Shown here piece after piece: positions 25,430-37,090 of a stretch of DNA of 64,000 bases. Numbering within the stretch: position 1 is the first letter of the stretch; every line of letters begins with the position of its first letter. Origin of the DNA: Heterocephalus glaber. Its lineage: Eukaryota > Chordata > Mammalia > Rodentia > Bathyergidae. Made by a program: the position numbers and the translations under genes. The stretch is taken from NCBI RefSeq assembly GCF_000247695.1, contig NW_004624748.1, forward strand, positions 7,632,460 to 7,696,459, read 5' to 3'. The notes beneath the pieces were generated by a model. The model had not been told where the DNA came from and searched no databases. It saw only the letters and a program-made list of their open reading frames with translations.

Positions 25430-25711
25430 ATTGTTAAGATTTGTTTTGTGGCCTAACATATGATTTATCCTGGAAAATATTTCATGAACTCTGAAGTACA
25501 CTGTATGAATGCACTTGCAAATTCTGTTTTTGTTAAATGGAATGTTCTATACATTTTTTTAAGGTCCATTTGGTCTAAAGTATAGTTCAGTTCCACTGCT
25601 TCCTTACTCATTCTGTCTGTATGATATACCCATTATTAGAACTGAAGTGTTGAAGTACCCTCTATTCTTGTATTGTAATGTAGCCTTCCCTTCAGATCTA
25701 TCAATATTTTA
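25430..25711 (-). mobile_element. Inverted 5' segment of an L1 (ORF2 endonuclease-side sequence)
   Basis: Plus-strand blocks 'tgtggcctaacatatgattt' (25448-25467), 'aggtccatttggtctaaagt' (25562-25581) and 'cccttcagatctatcaatat' are the antisense of the early part of L1 ORF2. It abuts a sense L1 3' end at about 25712, the head-to-head arrangement expected of a twin-primed insertion. Confidence 0.72.
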
Positions 25712-26610
25712 TATCAGTAATCATCAGGGAAATGCAAATCAAAACCTCATGCCTGTTAGGATGGTTATTATCAAAATGACAAAAGAGAACAGATGTGGTA
25801 CCTATATGGAGAAAAGGTAACCCTAACTGTGCAGTCAGAAAGCAGTATGGAGTTCTCTAAAAAATATAAATAAATACAAGACCTGTAAAATGATGTACCA
25901 AACCCACTTTTGAATATTTATCCAAAGAAAGTAAAATCAATCTGTCAAAAAGATATGTGTGCTCCCAGGTTCATTGAAGTATTATTCATGATAGCTAAGA
26001 TACGGAATCAAAGTAAATGCTCATCAGCAGATGGATAAAAAAGACACAATATGCAACAGTCAAGAAATGGAAACACCTAAATGTTCATCTGATGAATGGA
26101 TACAGAAAATGTGGTACATATATCCAATGGAATATTGTTTAATCATAAGTCTTGTCACTTGCAACAAGACAGATGGACCTGGAAATCATTACATTAAGTG
26201 AAATAAGGCAGCCACAGAAAGACAAATATCACTGATCTCATTAATATATGGAATTTTAAAAAGTCAAACTCATAGAAGCACAGGGTAAAATGGTAGTCAC
26301 CAGAAGTTGCTGACAATAGAGGTGTAGTGTTGGGATGATGGTGATAAAAATACAATGTTCCAGTTGAATAAGAAGAAAGAGTGCTCAAGGGGTATTTCAT
26401 AGCATGGTGACAATAATTAGTATTAATGGCTGAAATGTGGCTGAAAATTGCTGAGTAGAATTTAAATATTTTCACCACATAATACAAGTATGTGCGATAA
26501 TGAATACATTAAATTAATTTAACTATTCCTCAAGGAATACATATATTAAAAAATCACATTTTATCAACAAATATATATAATTTTTATGTCAATTAATTTT
26601 TTAAAAATTG
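25712..26610 (+). mobile_element. L1 3' end (older subfamily)
   Basis: It opens at 'gtaatcatcagggaaatgca' (25716-25735), the classic L1 ORF2 C-terminal segment. It continues with 'ggatggttattatcaaaatg', 'aaagaaatggaaac...aatgttcatctgatgaatgg' and 'atggacctggaaatcattac', followed by a 3' UTR ending near 'tatatataatttttatgtca'. No open ORF2 frame remains. The minus-strand frame at 26194-26487 is a shadow. Confidence 0.8.
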
Positions 26611-26629
26611 GAATCTCCTTGAGCCATGT

Positions 26630-26865
26630 ATCTAATACAGTAGTTACTAGCTATATGTGGTCTTGAAGCACCTGACATGTGGTTAAACTTGGTTGTAATG
26701 TGTTACAAATATAGAGTAGATACCCAAATTCAAGTGTGTAGCACCGAAAAAAATAATGTAAAAAAACTCATGAAAAAGTATTTATATTGATTCCACATAA
26801 TAATGGTAATATCTTGAATATAATGAGTTTCTTTTTATTTTTAATGGTCTATCTCACATTTCTAG
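26630..26865. mobile_element. MER-type non-autonomous hAT element
   Basis: Blocks 'cagtagttactagctatatg' (26638-26657), 'cacctgacatgtggtta', 'accgaaaaaaataatgta' and 'tatttatattgattccaca' follow, in order, a known short mammalian hAT-Charlie MITE family whose ends read tagccacatgtgg. I cannot fix the family name or orientation without a library. Confidence 0.55.
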
Positions 26866-27794
26866 TTCACAATGTATTATAGTGGGGCAGAACTGTGCTG
26901 GGAGCTGAAAGCACTTTACCAGTCTGAGAAGGAGAAACCACTTCTCTCTGCCCTTCTCCCCTGAAAACTTTCACTCTCTTCTCTGTATCTTTTCTCCTCT
27001 CTGATTACTTGTTATTTATTTTTACCTGTTACTATTGTTTTCCCTTCTTTGTTCTGTTTCTCTTAGATTTGGAAAAAAAGAGAAAAAAGAAGATAAGAGA
27101 GAGGGAGCAAGAGAGGGAGCAGTTGATTCTTTCAGACCCTATTGTTGGAGCCAGTGTGGTTTCAGCTTCATTTCCTGAAATTAGTGGACAGTTTAACGCT
27201 GCGAGGCTTCTAAGGTTCACTGCATTCTCCATTCTGGCCATTGTAGAAAGCCCTAATAACGCTTATTCTTTGCCCATACTTCTCCCAATTCTTTGTGTAT
27301 ATCAGAACTCCAAGGACAAGCAGTGTATGGTGGAGCTTGAGTAGTGAATCCTTTCCTAGACTTCTGTCGTGCTGTTTAAAGTTGCTTTCAAATTGAACTT
27401 TCATAGATCCTCAGAAGGCTCCAATTCTGCTACTGCTCCTGGCTTCTCAAGCTCAATACCTCAATCTTGCTTTCACTTCTCCTTGATTCAAAACCATAGT
27501 CAATTCTACTTGCATCTGTAGAGTGCATTGTAGGTGCCCGATGCAGAGTAGATCCTATGATGATATTTGAAAATGTATAGGTCATGTTTTATCATCCTCA
27601 TGAAGACACTTTCTAAATATATGAAATGGGGAATGTGAAAAGTATCTCTGGCTATGGTAGGTGATGAATATTATAGACTAAAAATATACTTATTTTGTTA
27701 GAGCTTCATCTGTTCATGATTACATCATTGACTACACCTATTCTTTTACTTGAAAAACTTAAGGAAGCTCAATTATTATTATTATTAAAAACAA
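26866..27794. other. Intergenic, no gene recognised
   Basis: The 111-aa frame at 27009-27344 begins with a lysine/arginine/glutamate-rich run caused by an A/G-rich patch and overlaps minus-strand frames at 27032-27241 and 27210-27404. No domain, Kozak context or neighbouring exon structure was recognised, so I do not call it a gene. Confidence 0.4.
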
Positions 27795-27962
27795 TTTATG
27801 TAGTACTTCACTTTTTACAGAGTACATCCACAGACATATACCTATAATTCTGTGAGACTGACATTAAAGTTTTCCATTTTACAGACAAAACAAGCTAAAC
27901 ATTGAAGAGGTTCACATGGATTCCTACTTACAGAGTGTACGACTCAATCTCCAGGAGACCAA
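27795..27962 (-). repeat. MIR fragment, antisense
   Basis: 'ccattttacagacaaaacaa' (27875-27894) and the following 'ttgaagaggttcacatgg' are the complement of the MIR 'cctcatctgtaaaatgg' core. Confidence 0.6.
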
Positions 27963-29394
27963 GACCCTCTGGAGAGGGTCTATCCAAATCTTTCCCTCAA
28001 TTACATATTATAAACTTTATGTGAATTGTCCTATGTAGATTCTAGGTTGGTACTGAGATTGGAATTTATGTAATAAGACTGATAAACACCCCTCCACATA
28101 GGATATGTTCATATCACAAGTCACCATGGTGCTGCATGAGGGTTTCACAGTTCCTCAGGAGAGTTGGAAGGGTTACAGTACTTGTCCACATGGAACTAAT
28201 TCTTCTGAGAAGGAAATGAAAGGGTTAAACAATAGGGATTTGGAACTATAATGACAAAGTGACAACACTAGAGTAAAAATTAACAATATTAAGTATCTAG
28301 GCCAAATTGTCAAAACACCATGAGCACAAAAAGTGCTAAAATAAAGACAAACTGATCAAAATATAAACTGCAATATTATTTAACTGATTGTCTTGTGTAA
28401 TTCTGGTCTCACATGTATCATGTTTAAAATAATATGCACAGGGCAGAAAAGTCTTCAATTCCAGGGCTTACTAAGTAAATGCTTGTGGGGAACTTTGGTG
28501 TGTACTTTCTTGCCTGTCTATGCATTTCTCTGGCACCCAAACACAGCACCATGGGAAACAGCCACTTTGTAAGCAAGGGAACTTGAGCACAATGCACCCA
28601 GGGTTCCTTTTCATTCCTCTGTGTGTAGATGATTGGTCCAGGAATAGGCATGCAACCCATGATGGTCCAACAATGGCCTTCGTCTTTATGTAAACCCTTT
28701 GGGAAAGAAAGCTCCCATTCAATTGTCTTTACCTAACTAAGAGGTAGCCAAATCACATCTTCCGAGCAGCCTGGAGAAACTGTTCTTAAGAATGAAGCCA
28801 CTCACATATAGGTGGAGAGGAGGCTACGTGAAGGAGAAAGGCAAATCCTGGTGGGATGAGGCCTACTTCTAGCCCCTGCAGCAATCTCTTTGAGGCTGTA
28901 AACTATTTCAGAAAAATTGTAGCTATTTAGGCAAATGAATTGTATCTTTTCCTCAAGGTGTTTTGTCCTGGGAGAAGGAATAAACTGTACACACTGGGGC
29001 AAAGTTAGTGCTAGCCTCCTTCTGCAGCTGTGGGTAACCTGAGTGGGCAAACATCCGGGCGTCAGGGAGAGAGAGTATGGGAGCTTCCGCAGAACTCTGG
29101 GCATTAGGCCCCATCTTTTCCTCTCATGTGAGCTAGAGAAGTTCTCTGTTAGGAGGATAAGATTTTCCAAACTGAGGAACTGATAGCCAGAGTGATGTCA
29201 GGAAAGGGAGACATGTGAGCAAACTTTAGGAGATGAAGGAAAAAACTGCTACTTAGAGTTCAACAAACATTGAATTTTTCTGGACACTAGAGATTTAGTA
29301 GTATAAAAGAAAAAATTACCACCATTAAATCAATTTTTAAAATATAAGAAATGATAATTTCTACATGTAATTTTCCTTGACTATTGATCAAGGA
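27963..29394. other. Intergenic, no gene recognised
   Basis: The 122-aa minus-strand frame at 28802-29170 and overlapping frames at 28424-28722 show no recognised domain. 28430-28760 may be an old repeat read antisense (it has a 'ggaccaatcatct'-like block), unassigned. Confidence 0.4.
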
Positions 29395-29580
29395 TGGCTT
29401 AGGGGCTGTGCTTAAAATGACAGTGAATTACCTGGAAAACTGTTCTTGGGAGAGGAGACAGCTAATGCAAGGGTCCTGAGAGTAAAGAAGTGTGACATAT
29501 TTGAAAGCAAAAAGATATCTGTCCAGCCTGGCATGCAGTGTAGAATAGTGCAGGATATTATTTTTCATTCTCAGCTCTGT
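29395..29580 (-). repeat. L2 fragment, antisense
   Basis: 'aatgcaagggtcctgagagt' (29465-29484), 'catatttgaaagcaaaaaga' and 'tccagcctggcatgcagtgt' correspond to the complement of the L2 3' region. Confidence 0.5.
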
Positions 29581-29589
29581 TGACATTTT

Positions 29590-30440
29590 GTACTGGTTAA
29601 TTTAAAGAGGACATAAATTTATCACTAGTTAGAGATAATATGAAATACTCAGAGATACTCAAGAGAATTCACTGAAACACAGGAAATGTATAAGTTCTAT
29701 GGGAACATATCAGGACACAAAAAGTCATGAACAAATGCAAAGGTCAAATGTGGGATAAATGAAGACTAATATCAAAAGAGTGTAAGTTCCCCAAAGCCAA
29801 TCTATGTTTCTAAAATGATTTCAATATAAATACCAACAGGATTTTGTTCTTGAAACTAGACAAGGTGATTATAAACTCATCCAAAGATATAACAAGCCGA
29901 GTAGCCTTATTTTTTATAGTCTGAAAAATAAGAACACTGAGGAAGTCTAGTTCTATCGAACATTAAAACATAATGTGAAGCCTAAATACTACTGGTATCA
30001 TAATTCAATCTCAAGAATAAATATTGATATACCAAAATAAAATCCACTGATATAAATAAATGCAAACAGCAATTTAATAAAAGTAATATGTCAGTAGGAA
30101 AATATTAAGAATTAAATAAAAGGTATTGGGATAATTGGTAGCTGTGTAGAAAAATATAAAATGGATCTGAATTAGCAGTTTATATAAGTATAAATTCCAA
30201 TACATCAGCTTTTTAAGGGTATATGAACATAAAAATCTCTAAAACTATTATGAAAAGAGTCATGGAAAATTACCTATAACCACAGAGTGTGGAAGATCTT
30301 TATAATTAAGATATAATATCCTAAAATCATGGAAGAGAAGATAGAAAATTTCATTAACAATATCATTGCAAAAAAGTGACAAATTGAGAAAATATATTTG
30401 GAGGTTTATGAAAAATTCTTGAAATTCTGTATTGGGGCTA
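29590..30440 (+). mobile_element. Ancient L1 ORF2 fragment
   Basis: The order of blocks matches the ORF2 post-RT region: 'accaacaggattttgttctt', 'aaaaggtattgggataattg' (30118-30137), 'agaaaaatataaaatggatc', 'cagagtgtggaagatcttta' (30284-30303) and 'gacaaattgagaaaatatat' (30378-30397). There is no open frame. Confidence 0.68.
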
Positions 30441-31254
30441 TTTCTCTAAAGTAAGCAGAGAATTTAATGAAAAAAAATTCCTAGGAGAATAACACTTCAG
30501 TTCCCTAGCTGGGTAGCTCTGAATAAGGACTTCACCTAACACAAGTTTTGACAACTCTATAATGGAGGATTATAGTACAGGAGTCTTTACAAAACAAATA
30601 AACAAACAAAAGAAAAAAACAAAGAAATTCCTTGGAGAACGATTAAATTTTATCTCCCAAATTGGAACCTCTTCTTAAGAAAAAAGTTTTATAAATCATA
30701 AATCAGATTGCCATTTTCCATCGGAAACCAGAATTTCTAATATGCAATAGCTATTTAACAGGTGCCTTGCATGTCATTTTTATTCAAACCAGACCTTCTG
30801 TACCTCTATTTATTTTATAATGAGATGGAAATGTTCCTATAATGATGCCCCACTGTAATGGGAGAGTTTGTAATAGGATGCTATGGCACAGAGAATACTG
30901 AATCATGCTTCCATGTATTTATTTATTCATTCACTTGACTCATCCTTAAAAATGAGAATTTGAAGTGATTTTCAGCAGAAATACAATAACATAATAAAAT
31001 ATAACTGAAAAAGGAAAATAGATGGTCCAAGGCAAAGATAAACTGGAAGGGTGGGCCATGACAGGGAGAAAAATAAAGAAATGCATTCTATAATTCTATA
31101 TTTACACAGTTGCTAAAATTTATTTCTAAATTTGTTTCTGGCCTTTGCTGAAATAAAGGCAATAAGAATAGATAGACAGCTACATAGCTCTCATTATCTA
31201 GAGTTAAAAAATAATATCATACAATTTCCTCAGAAAGACCAAAAAAAATCCAAA
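30441..31254. other. Intergenic, nothing recognised
   Basis: AT-rich. The 64-aa frame at 31132-31326 is incidental and runs into a MIR. Confidence 0.4.
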
Positions 31255-31350
31255 AATCTGAATTCTAGAATGGACTGTATAGTCTTGGGTAAGCCACTAT
31301 TTCTGATTCTCTCTGATTCTTCCTAAGATGAGGGGCTGGTGGACTTGATT
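31255..31350 (+). repeat. MIR-like fragment
   Basis: 'tatagtcttgggtaagccac' (31278-31297) and 'ctaagatgagggg' follow the MIR core (gaccttgggcaagtcac ... aaaatgaggg). Confidence 0.5.
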
Positions 31351-32807
31351 TGATGATGGAATTCTGGCTAATGAGGTAGTGGAATTGATATGTGCTGCTT
31401 TTGGATTAAAACCACCCTTAGGGGACCCCTTCACAATAATTCTCAGATTTCTTAGGTTGAATTTTGTTGTAAGTGTACTTGGATGTTCATACCTATGGCA
31501 GTAAATACCTGTGGAAGGGAGGGGAAAAATAGGCTTGAGCAGAGAGACTGGTTGAGTTGTGAAGCAGGCCTGATGACCACCTGGCTGACCCCAAGGGCAC
31601 TCAAGACCTAAAGCAGCCCAACATCAGAGCCAGTTTAACTTGAGCCAAGACAGTGCTATGTCCACTGCAATCAGTCACTCTGGAAAGTGACCCTAAAGGA
31701 CAAATCTTTCAAACTAAGTCAATCCCTAGAAGAGATGAACCCTGAAGGCATGCCCTATGCCCTACAGCTTGGACAGTTTTCTATCCATACATGGGGTGAC
31801 TTTGAAACTCAAAAGCTAAACATGGCCAAGTTCAGCAGAGAACCCCTACCTGTACTCTATTAAAATGAGACATTGGCACTTTCAAGTTTATCTGTAAAGC
31901 AGTCGGTTCTGTGTTATTTAATGCACACATACACACATGTGTGCATGCATAATCTTTAGACACGTTTAACAAGAATACAAAACAAATTCTATAGTGCCCA
32001 TGTAGTAACATGGATACTTTAACTTTGTTAGGTAAAAAGTTTATACAGAGCCTAAAGTGAACCATAATGCTGATAAAATTTGTCTTCATGGTATCAACCT
32101 TTGTTCTGTCACTTTCCTGCCTTTCCACTCAGGCTTTCTCCAACTTAAAAAACAAAAACAAATTTATTATCTTCATACTTCTCACATGTACTGCCTTTTA
32201 CAAACCTTTTTCTTATCTTCTTTATGATCAGTACTACTTCTAATAAAAGATACAGGGCTCTTTTTATAGGAGAAAAAATATTTTTAATCTCAAAAATGAA
32301 GGGATGTAAAATAAAACATAATGTGGAATTTTACAACATACCAAGGGAGCTGCATAATACATAGGGATAGTTGAGAACCAATCAGTTCACCAGGAGATAA
32401 CATAGCTGCCTTGAAACAGCAGCTCACTCTTCAATAGCATGGCTCTGAGCCTGTGTCCTCTCTACAGTTTCAGGCTACACAGACTAGGAACTAAAACATG
32501 GTTGATTGATAAGACTTCCACATATCTTTCTCATTTCACATACAACTGCTAATATCCTGCCCCATATCTCAGAAAATTATCTCTGAAAAATCTCTGAGGA
32601 CTCTCATAAGTATTTCCAAGTGATCTTGTTTTGCTCTTCTGTTTTTATCCTCTCTATACCAGTGTCCATGGGTCAAGAACCCACCCGAGGCACGTCTTCA
32701 TGGCTTCAGCCCTATTCACACCAAGGAGGCTGGCTTCATAGCAAGGATGTGGTCTCTGTGCACTGCCCATGTACCTTGAGGTGTTGATGTGACACAAGCA
32801 GTCAAAA
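31351..32807. other. Intergenic, no gene recognised
   Basis: 31500-31820 is slightly GC-richer and could be a degraded LTR or ERV fragment, but I could not assign it. The 98-aa minus-strand frame at 31832-32128 and the 71-aa frame at 32654-32869 show no domain. Confidence 0.4.
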
Positions 32808-32818
32808 GTCTCCCCAGG

Positions 32819-33538
32819 AGAAAGGAACCCTGCTCCACTGTTGGTGGGAGTGTAGACTGGTGCAACCACTGTGGAAATCAGTATGGAGATACCTCAAAGA
32901 ACTAGGACTGGAAGTCCCACTTGACCCAGCTATTCCCCTGCTGGGTATCTTCCCAAAAGAATTAAATGAATCATATCACAGCAATATATGCACACCCATG
33001 TTTACAGTGGCACTGTTTGTAATAGCTAAAGCTTGGAAACAGCCCAAGTGCCCATTAACTGGAGACTGGATAAAGAAAATGTGTTTTTTAAAAATAAAAT
33101 GGAGTACCAATCAGAAAGAATGAGAAATTAGAGACATTTATAGCTAAATGGATGCACACTGAGGACATACTCTTAAGTGAAATAAATAGGACACACATAT
33201 GTAAATACTGAATAGTTTCTCTGGTGTAAGAAACTGAAAGTGTAAATAAGGATTAAAATGAATAATTCATAATGTGTAATAGGAAGAAAAGGTCCAAAGG
33301 GGTAGGGAAAGTGGAAGCGGTGGGGGAAAGGAAAGAAGGGAAAGGAAAAAATATGAGATAAGAAGTAAATGTAAATAATGCCTTTGCAGATCGGGGAGAG
33401 GGGTTGAAGGGAGGGCAGGGGAATGGGGAAAAAATAAGAACCAAGATACATCATGTAAAGGTACAAGATCCCAATGAAGAATGTAAATGTGCTATATACC
33501 TAAAATGTACCAATAAAAGAATTTAAGAGAAAAATAAT
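32819..33538 (+). mobile_element. 5'-truncated L1 with target-site duplication
   Basis: About 720 bp of L1: the ORF2 C-terminal region from 'aaggaaccctgctccactgt', including a remnant frame at 32860-33123 with [20 protein letters not shown], then the purine-rich 3' UTR and a tail at 'aataaaagaatttaagagaa' (33512-33531). It is flanked by the direct repeat gtctccccagg at 32808-32818 and 33539-33549, the TSD left by target-primed reverse transcription. The minus-strand frames at 33173-33466 and 33253-33444 are shadows of the UTR. Confidence 0.92.
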
Positions 33539-33549
33539 GTCTCCCCAGG

Positions 33550-34004
33550 TAGGAAATGCTATTTCATGTAGAGAAGCTGAGAGAGCCTCCCCCACTTCAT
33601 GTCTCAGAGTCTCAAATGAACACTGTTTTATCCTCACATCCAGAAGAAGCCCTGTGAAAGCAGTGCCTCTAAAAAGCTACACAGATGTAGAATAAAACCC
33701 CTCTCTCTATAGATGTAATTCTCAATTCTTAAAACTGACTCAGCCGCAGTTTGCTGGCTCAGGATGGGCAGCTGCTTTCTGGCAGAGACTTCAAGTTGTC
33801 TTCCTCAATCCATTTTTCAGCACAGACATATATTCCCTCAGCGCCTTTCACTAAAAAACCTTGCTCAACTTGGCTCCTAGCAGCAGCATTGCTAATTATG
33901 TTCAAACATATCTAAATCCCAGTTTAGGGTTAAGTGGGGACTTCTATTATATATACCAAGGAATTAAAGAAGAAAGGCAGTAATGATACTATAAATATAA
34001 TAAT
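33550..34004. other. Intergenic, nothing recognised
   Basis: No frame or repeat signature. Confidence 0.4.
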
Positions 34005-34215
34005 GATCATCATTTACTGAGGCTGTGTGTTAATCACTGTGCCAACTGCTTCTTTAACGTGTCCTTATTTGAAATATTGTCAAGCTCTCCAAAAGATATT
34101 ATTATTTTCTCCTTAAAAAACACAAAAAGGAAACAAAGGTAGAAAGAGTTAAGCAATATGTCCAAGTTCACATGTCTAGAAATTTGCTGAACCCCAAAGC
34201 TGAAATTCACCACTA
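34005..34215 (-). repeat. MIR fragment, antisense
   Basis: 'actgtgccaactgcttcttt' (34037-34056), 'ggtagaaagagttaagcaat' and 'gtccaagttcacatgtctag' are the complement of MIR. Confidence 0.65.
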
Positions 34216-34284
34216 TCTGCAGATGATCACAAGGGATTGACTTTCAAGTCAGCAAGCGCTGCTTAAGGAATTCCAGCATGCATC

Positions 34285-34600
34285 TTATTTCCAAGGGGTG
34301 ATCAAAAATATGGTGAAGACTTAAACTTTTAAAAAATTTATAATAGTGAAAGACACATTGACATTAATTCACCCCAAAATACTCGGCCTTACTTCAGATA
34401 CACTTAACTCATCATTCTTGCCACTTTCTGAATCCATTTTGGAATCCCTCTTCTGCAGATATCTTTAATTGCACTGTCATGACTTTCTCAATGTTCTGAA
34501 TTGATTCAAAATATTCTTTTCCTGGTCATTTTAATTTGGAGGAAGAGTCAGAAATCAGATGGTGAATATGGTAGATAAGAACACTGTAATGTTGTGGCAC
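34285..34600 (-). mobile_element. Mariner (Tc1/mariner) remnant, transposase C-terminal end
   Basis: Plus-strand 'tcattcttgccactttctga' (34412-34431), 'taattgcactgtcatgactt' (34466-34485) and 'tcctggtcattttaatttgg' line up with the copies at 39675-46015 and 51478-51840. The outer ~80 bp (aggggtgatcaaaaatatgg on) is the shared terminal and subterminal region. The transposase frame is broken and only the C-terminal end is present. Confidence 0.75.
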
Positions 34601-36399
34601 TCACTGCAATAGATGCCACTCAGCACCAACATTGATTGTATTTTTTTATGTACTTCATAAAGATATTTTAAGTAATCACAAGGTAGTGATTATATTAAAT
34701 CTACCCTGGAACCTCCATTTATATTTGGACATTTATTTGTAAACAAATGTAAGCCCTATTAAGACTAGTGATGACATTAAAGTTGTTATTAGAGAGCAGT
34801 GATTGAGAAGTACTAGTCAGAGAGAATCTACTGCAGAGGAGAAAGGGCAAAACACCAAGACTGGAGGAAATAAAGGAAAATTAGTAATCCTAATGAAACT
34901 ACACAGATAACAAACCTCAAGCAGGGAGAGAGAGCAATCAAGAAAAGCAAACAGACGTGGCCACAGAACGGTTTGCATCCTTGTAATCCCACAAGATTAC
35001 TAAGATTCTTACTCAAAAGAAGTAAAGGTTTTACTTATATTTGACTTCTGTATAGTTCATTATCTGGGCTGTAGCAGTACAACCCCTAATTTATAGTATT
35101 GCTATCATGAGTAGAAAATTAAAAACATCAACTGACAACAGGGGCATTCCTTGGGCAAAGTTGTGGGGAGCAGTTTGGGCTGAGTTTGCTCCTAAACAAC
35201 ACATGAAAGGGAATATGACTAATATATAAAAAATAACTTCTTCCTGAGCTATGGAGAGAGCTACTTGTCAATATTTGAAATTTCTGCCTTGAAAAAATCC
35301 CAAGATACTCATGAGTCTAGGCTGAGAGAAGATAAAGTTCTCACTCTCCCCTGGCAATGCTGACTGGGTTTCAGAGTGGTGTGGCAACTTTATCTGGGAG
35401 GGCAGGGTTTACCAGGTTGCAGGAACAAAGCAGAGGTCCTGATTATCAGCATTTGCTTATGATGAAGGTCTCCATAGCCCTTAAATGAAGAAATGAGGTT
35501 GCATGAATCATGGCGGGTATGGAGGGGAGGGCTTGATGATTTTAACTTCCTGCAATCAGAAGTAGACAACGTCTGTCTGCCTCTAAGCTCCCAACTATCC
35601 ACTGCCATTCTAAGCCCCAGAAAGGAAGAATACTGAGCAATTATGCTGATCACTGAAATCATTCATCTAGTCGGTGTTCTAAAAAAACAAGTTGACGCAG
35701 GCCATAAAAGCCCTAATAGGCTTTAAGTTCAAGCAACATGCTTCAATAAAGCCAAATTTTTATATCATCTACAGTATCAAATCAGTAGATTAAATGCCAC
35801 AAATGAAATTCAAATATTAAAAACCCTACAAAACAAGTCTTTGTATAAAGTAAATTAGAAATCCTTTTCAATATAATGTACAAACTATTCTTGTTCTGAG
35901 CCAATATTTCTAATCTGTGCAAATTCTTTTCTGAGAGAACTATGGACACAAAAACAGCAGCCAAAAAAATAAATAATAACTCAGGCTTTATAATCTTCAA
36001 TGCTCTATAAACTTCAGTTCTTTCATTTCAGAGAGCTGGCAAGAAATTATTGATTTTCCCAGAAATAAGCAAGAATCAGCTAATTCCTTGAGGCAATTAA
36101 TGACTTTGTTATTTAACATTTCTCAAGGGCTTATCACATATTGAATGTACAGAAACTTTCTCAATGGTAGAGTATTTTATTTAGGCCAAAGCACAGAAGA
36201 GGGTAGTAAAACATTAGTGTGGACTGAAGACATTTGTATATCTGGACTGGATAGAGGTAAAGCTACTGTCATTTTATCTCTTAACTTCACTCTCTAATCT
36301 CAAGATAAATTTCCTTAGCTTTGAGAAGCCATTTGAACAATGATAAAAGGCATAAATCTCCAGTATATAGAAGCATTGTTGTATTAGCTGCTTTTGAAT
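34601..36399. other. Intergenic, no gene recognised
   Basis: Frames at 34828-35016, 35390-35662 (90 aa) and 35782-36000 have no recognised domain. 35330-36060 lacks any recognised repeat signature, so it is a reasonable place to look for conserved non-coding sequence. I cannot show conservation from one genome. Confidence 0.4.
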
Positions 36400-36550
36400 G
36401 CATGTTGTCTTGAGTTCTTTACAACAATCTGGAGTTGCAGGTGTCATTTATTATTCTCAATTTTTGGGTGCAGAAAAGTGAGGTAACTGGTCTAAGGTGA
36501 CACAACTTAATAGAGTGGAGGCACATTCAATCTCATTTTCTAAATTGTCC
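36400..36550 (-). repeat. MIR fragment, antisense
   Basis: 'gcagaaaagtgaggtaactg' (36471-36490) and 'tctaaggtgacacaacttaa' (36491-36510) are the complement of the MIR core. Confidence 0.62.
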
Positions 36551-36639
36551 ATGTGTGTCATGAAAATTAAAATGGCCCTCATTGTAAACATATTATTAAA
36601 CAAACAGTTCTCAAAAAGAAAGAAACACTGTCATTTGCA

Positions 36640-37090
36640 ACATAGATGAAAATGGAGATTTTTATGTTAAGTGAAATAAGCCAGGCACAGAGAGGCAAGT
36701 ATCACTTGATCTCACTCAGATGTGGAATTTTTTTTTTTTTTTTTGGTACCGGGGATCAAACTCGGGTCCTTGTAAGATGTGGAATATTAAACGGTTATTT
36801 CATACAGGTTGATAGAATGATGATTATCAGAGGGTGGGGAAAAAAGAGAAAGATAAGAATGGAAAAGGTCAATCAATGGGTACTAAGTACACTAAGAAGA
36901 AGAGAAAAGTTTTATATGTTATTGGACAGTAAAGTAACTACACATAAAATAAAATACTGTATATTTCCAAGAGTTGGAAAACTATGAAAGTTTTCACCAT
37001 AATGAAAAATAAGTGTTTGAGAATATAGATTTGTTTATCTGATTTAAACTTAATACATACACATATATAATGTGTACTATATATGTGTAC
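36640..37090 (+). mobile_element. Older L1 3' end, split by a SINE stub
   Basis: 'tttatgttaagtgaaataag' (36661-36680), 'ccaggcacagagaggcaagt' and 'atcacttgatctcactcaga' are the end of ORF2. The 3' UTR follows ('tcatacaggttgatagaatg', 36800-36819; 'ggttatttcat...aactactgt'-type region). It is interrupted at 36729-36774. Confidence 0.72.
36729..36774 (-). repeat. 46-bp stub of an ID-like SINE
   Basis: A poly-T run followed by 'ggtaccggggatcaaactcg' and 'ggtccttgta' is the 3' end of the same SINE as at 20411 and 46566, in antisense. It is flanked by agatgtggaat at 36718-36728 and 36775-36785, which restores a continuous L1 when removed. The 113-aa frame at 36646-36987 crosses this junction and is spurious. 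Confidence 0.9.

Noticed and set aside
27009..27344. 111-aa plus-strand frame starting MLFIFTCYYC
   Set aside because: Hydrophobic start followed by an A/G-rich low-complexity run. It could look like a signal peptide plus basic tail, but overlapping minus-strand frames and lack of context make chance more likely.
28802..29170. 122-aa minus-strand frame
   Set aside because: No domain; isolated, with no splice or promoter context I could support.
36646..36987. 113-aa plus-strand frame
   Set aside because: It crosses from L1 ORF2 remnant through a SINE stub into L1 3' UTR, so it is spurious.
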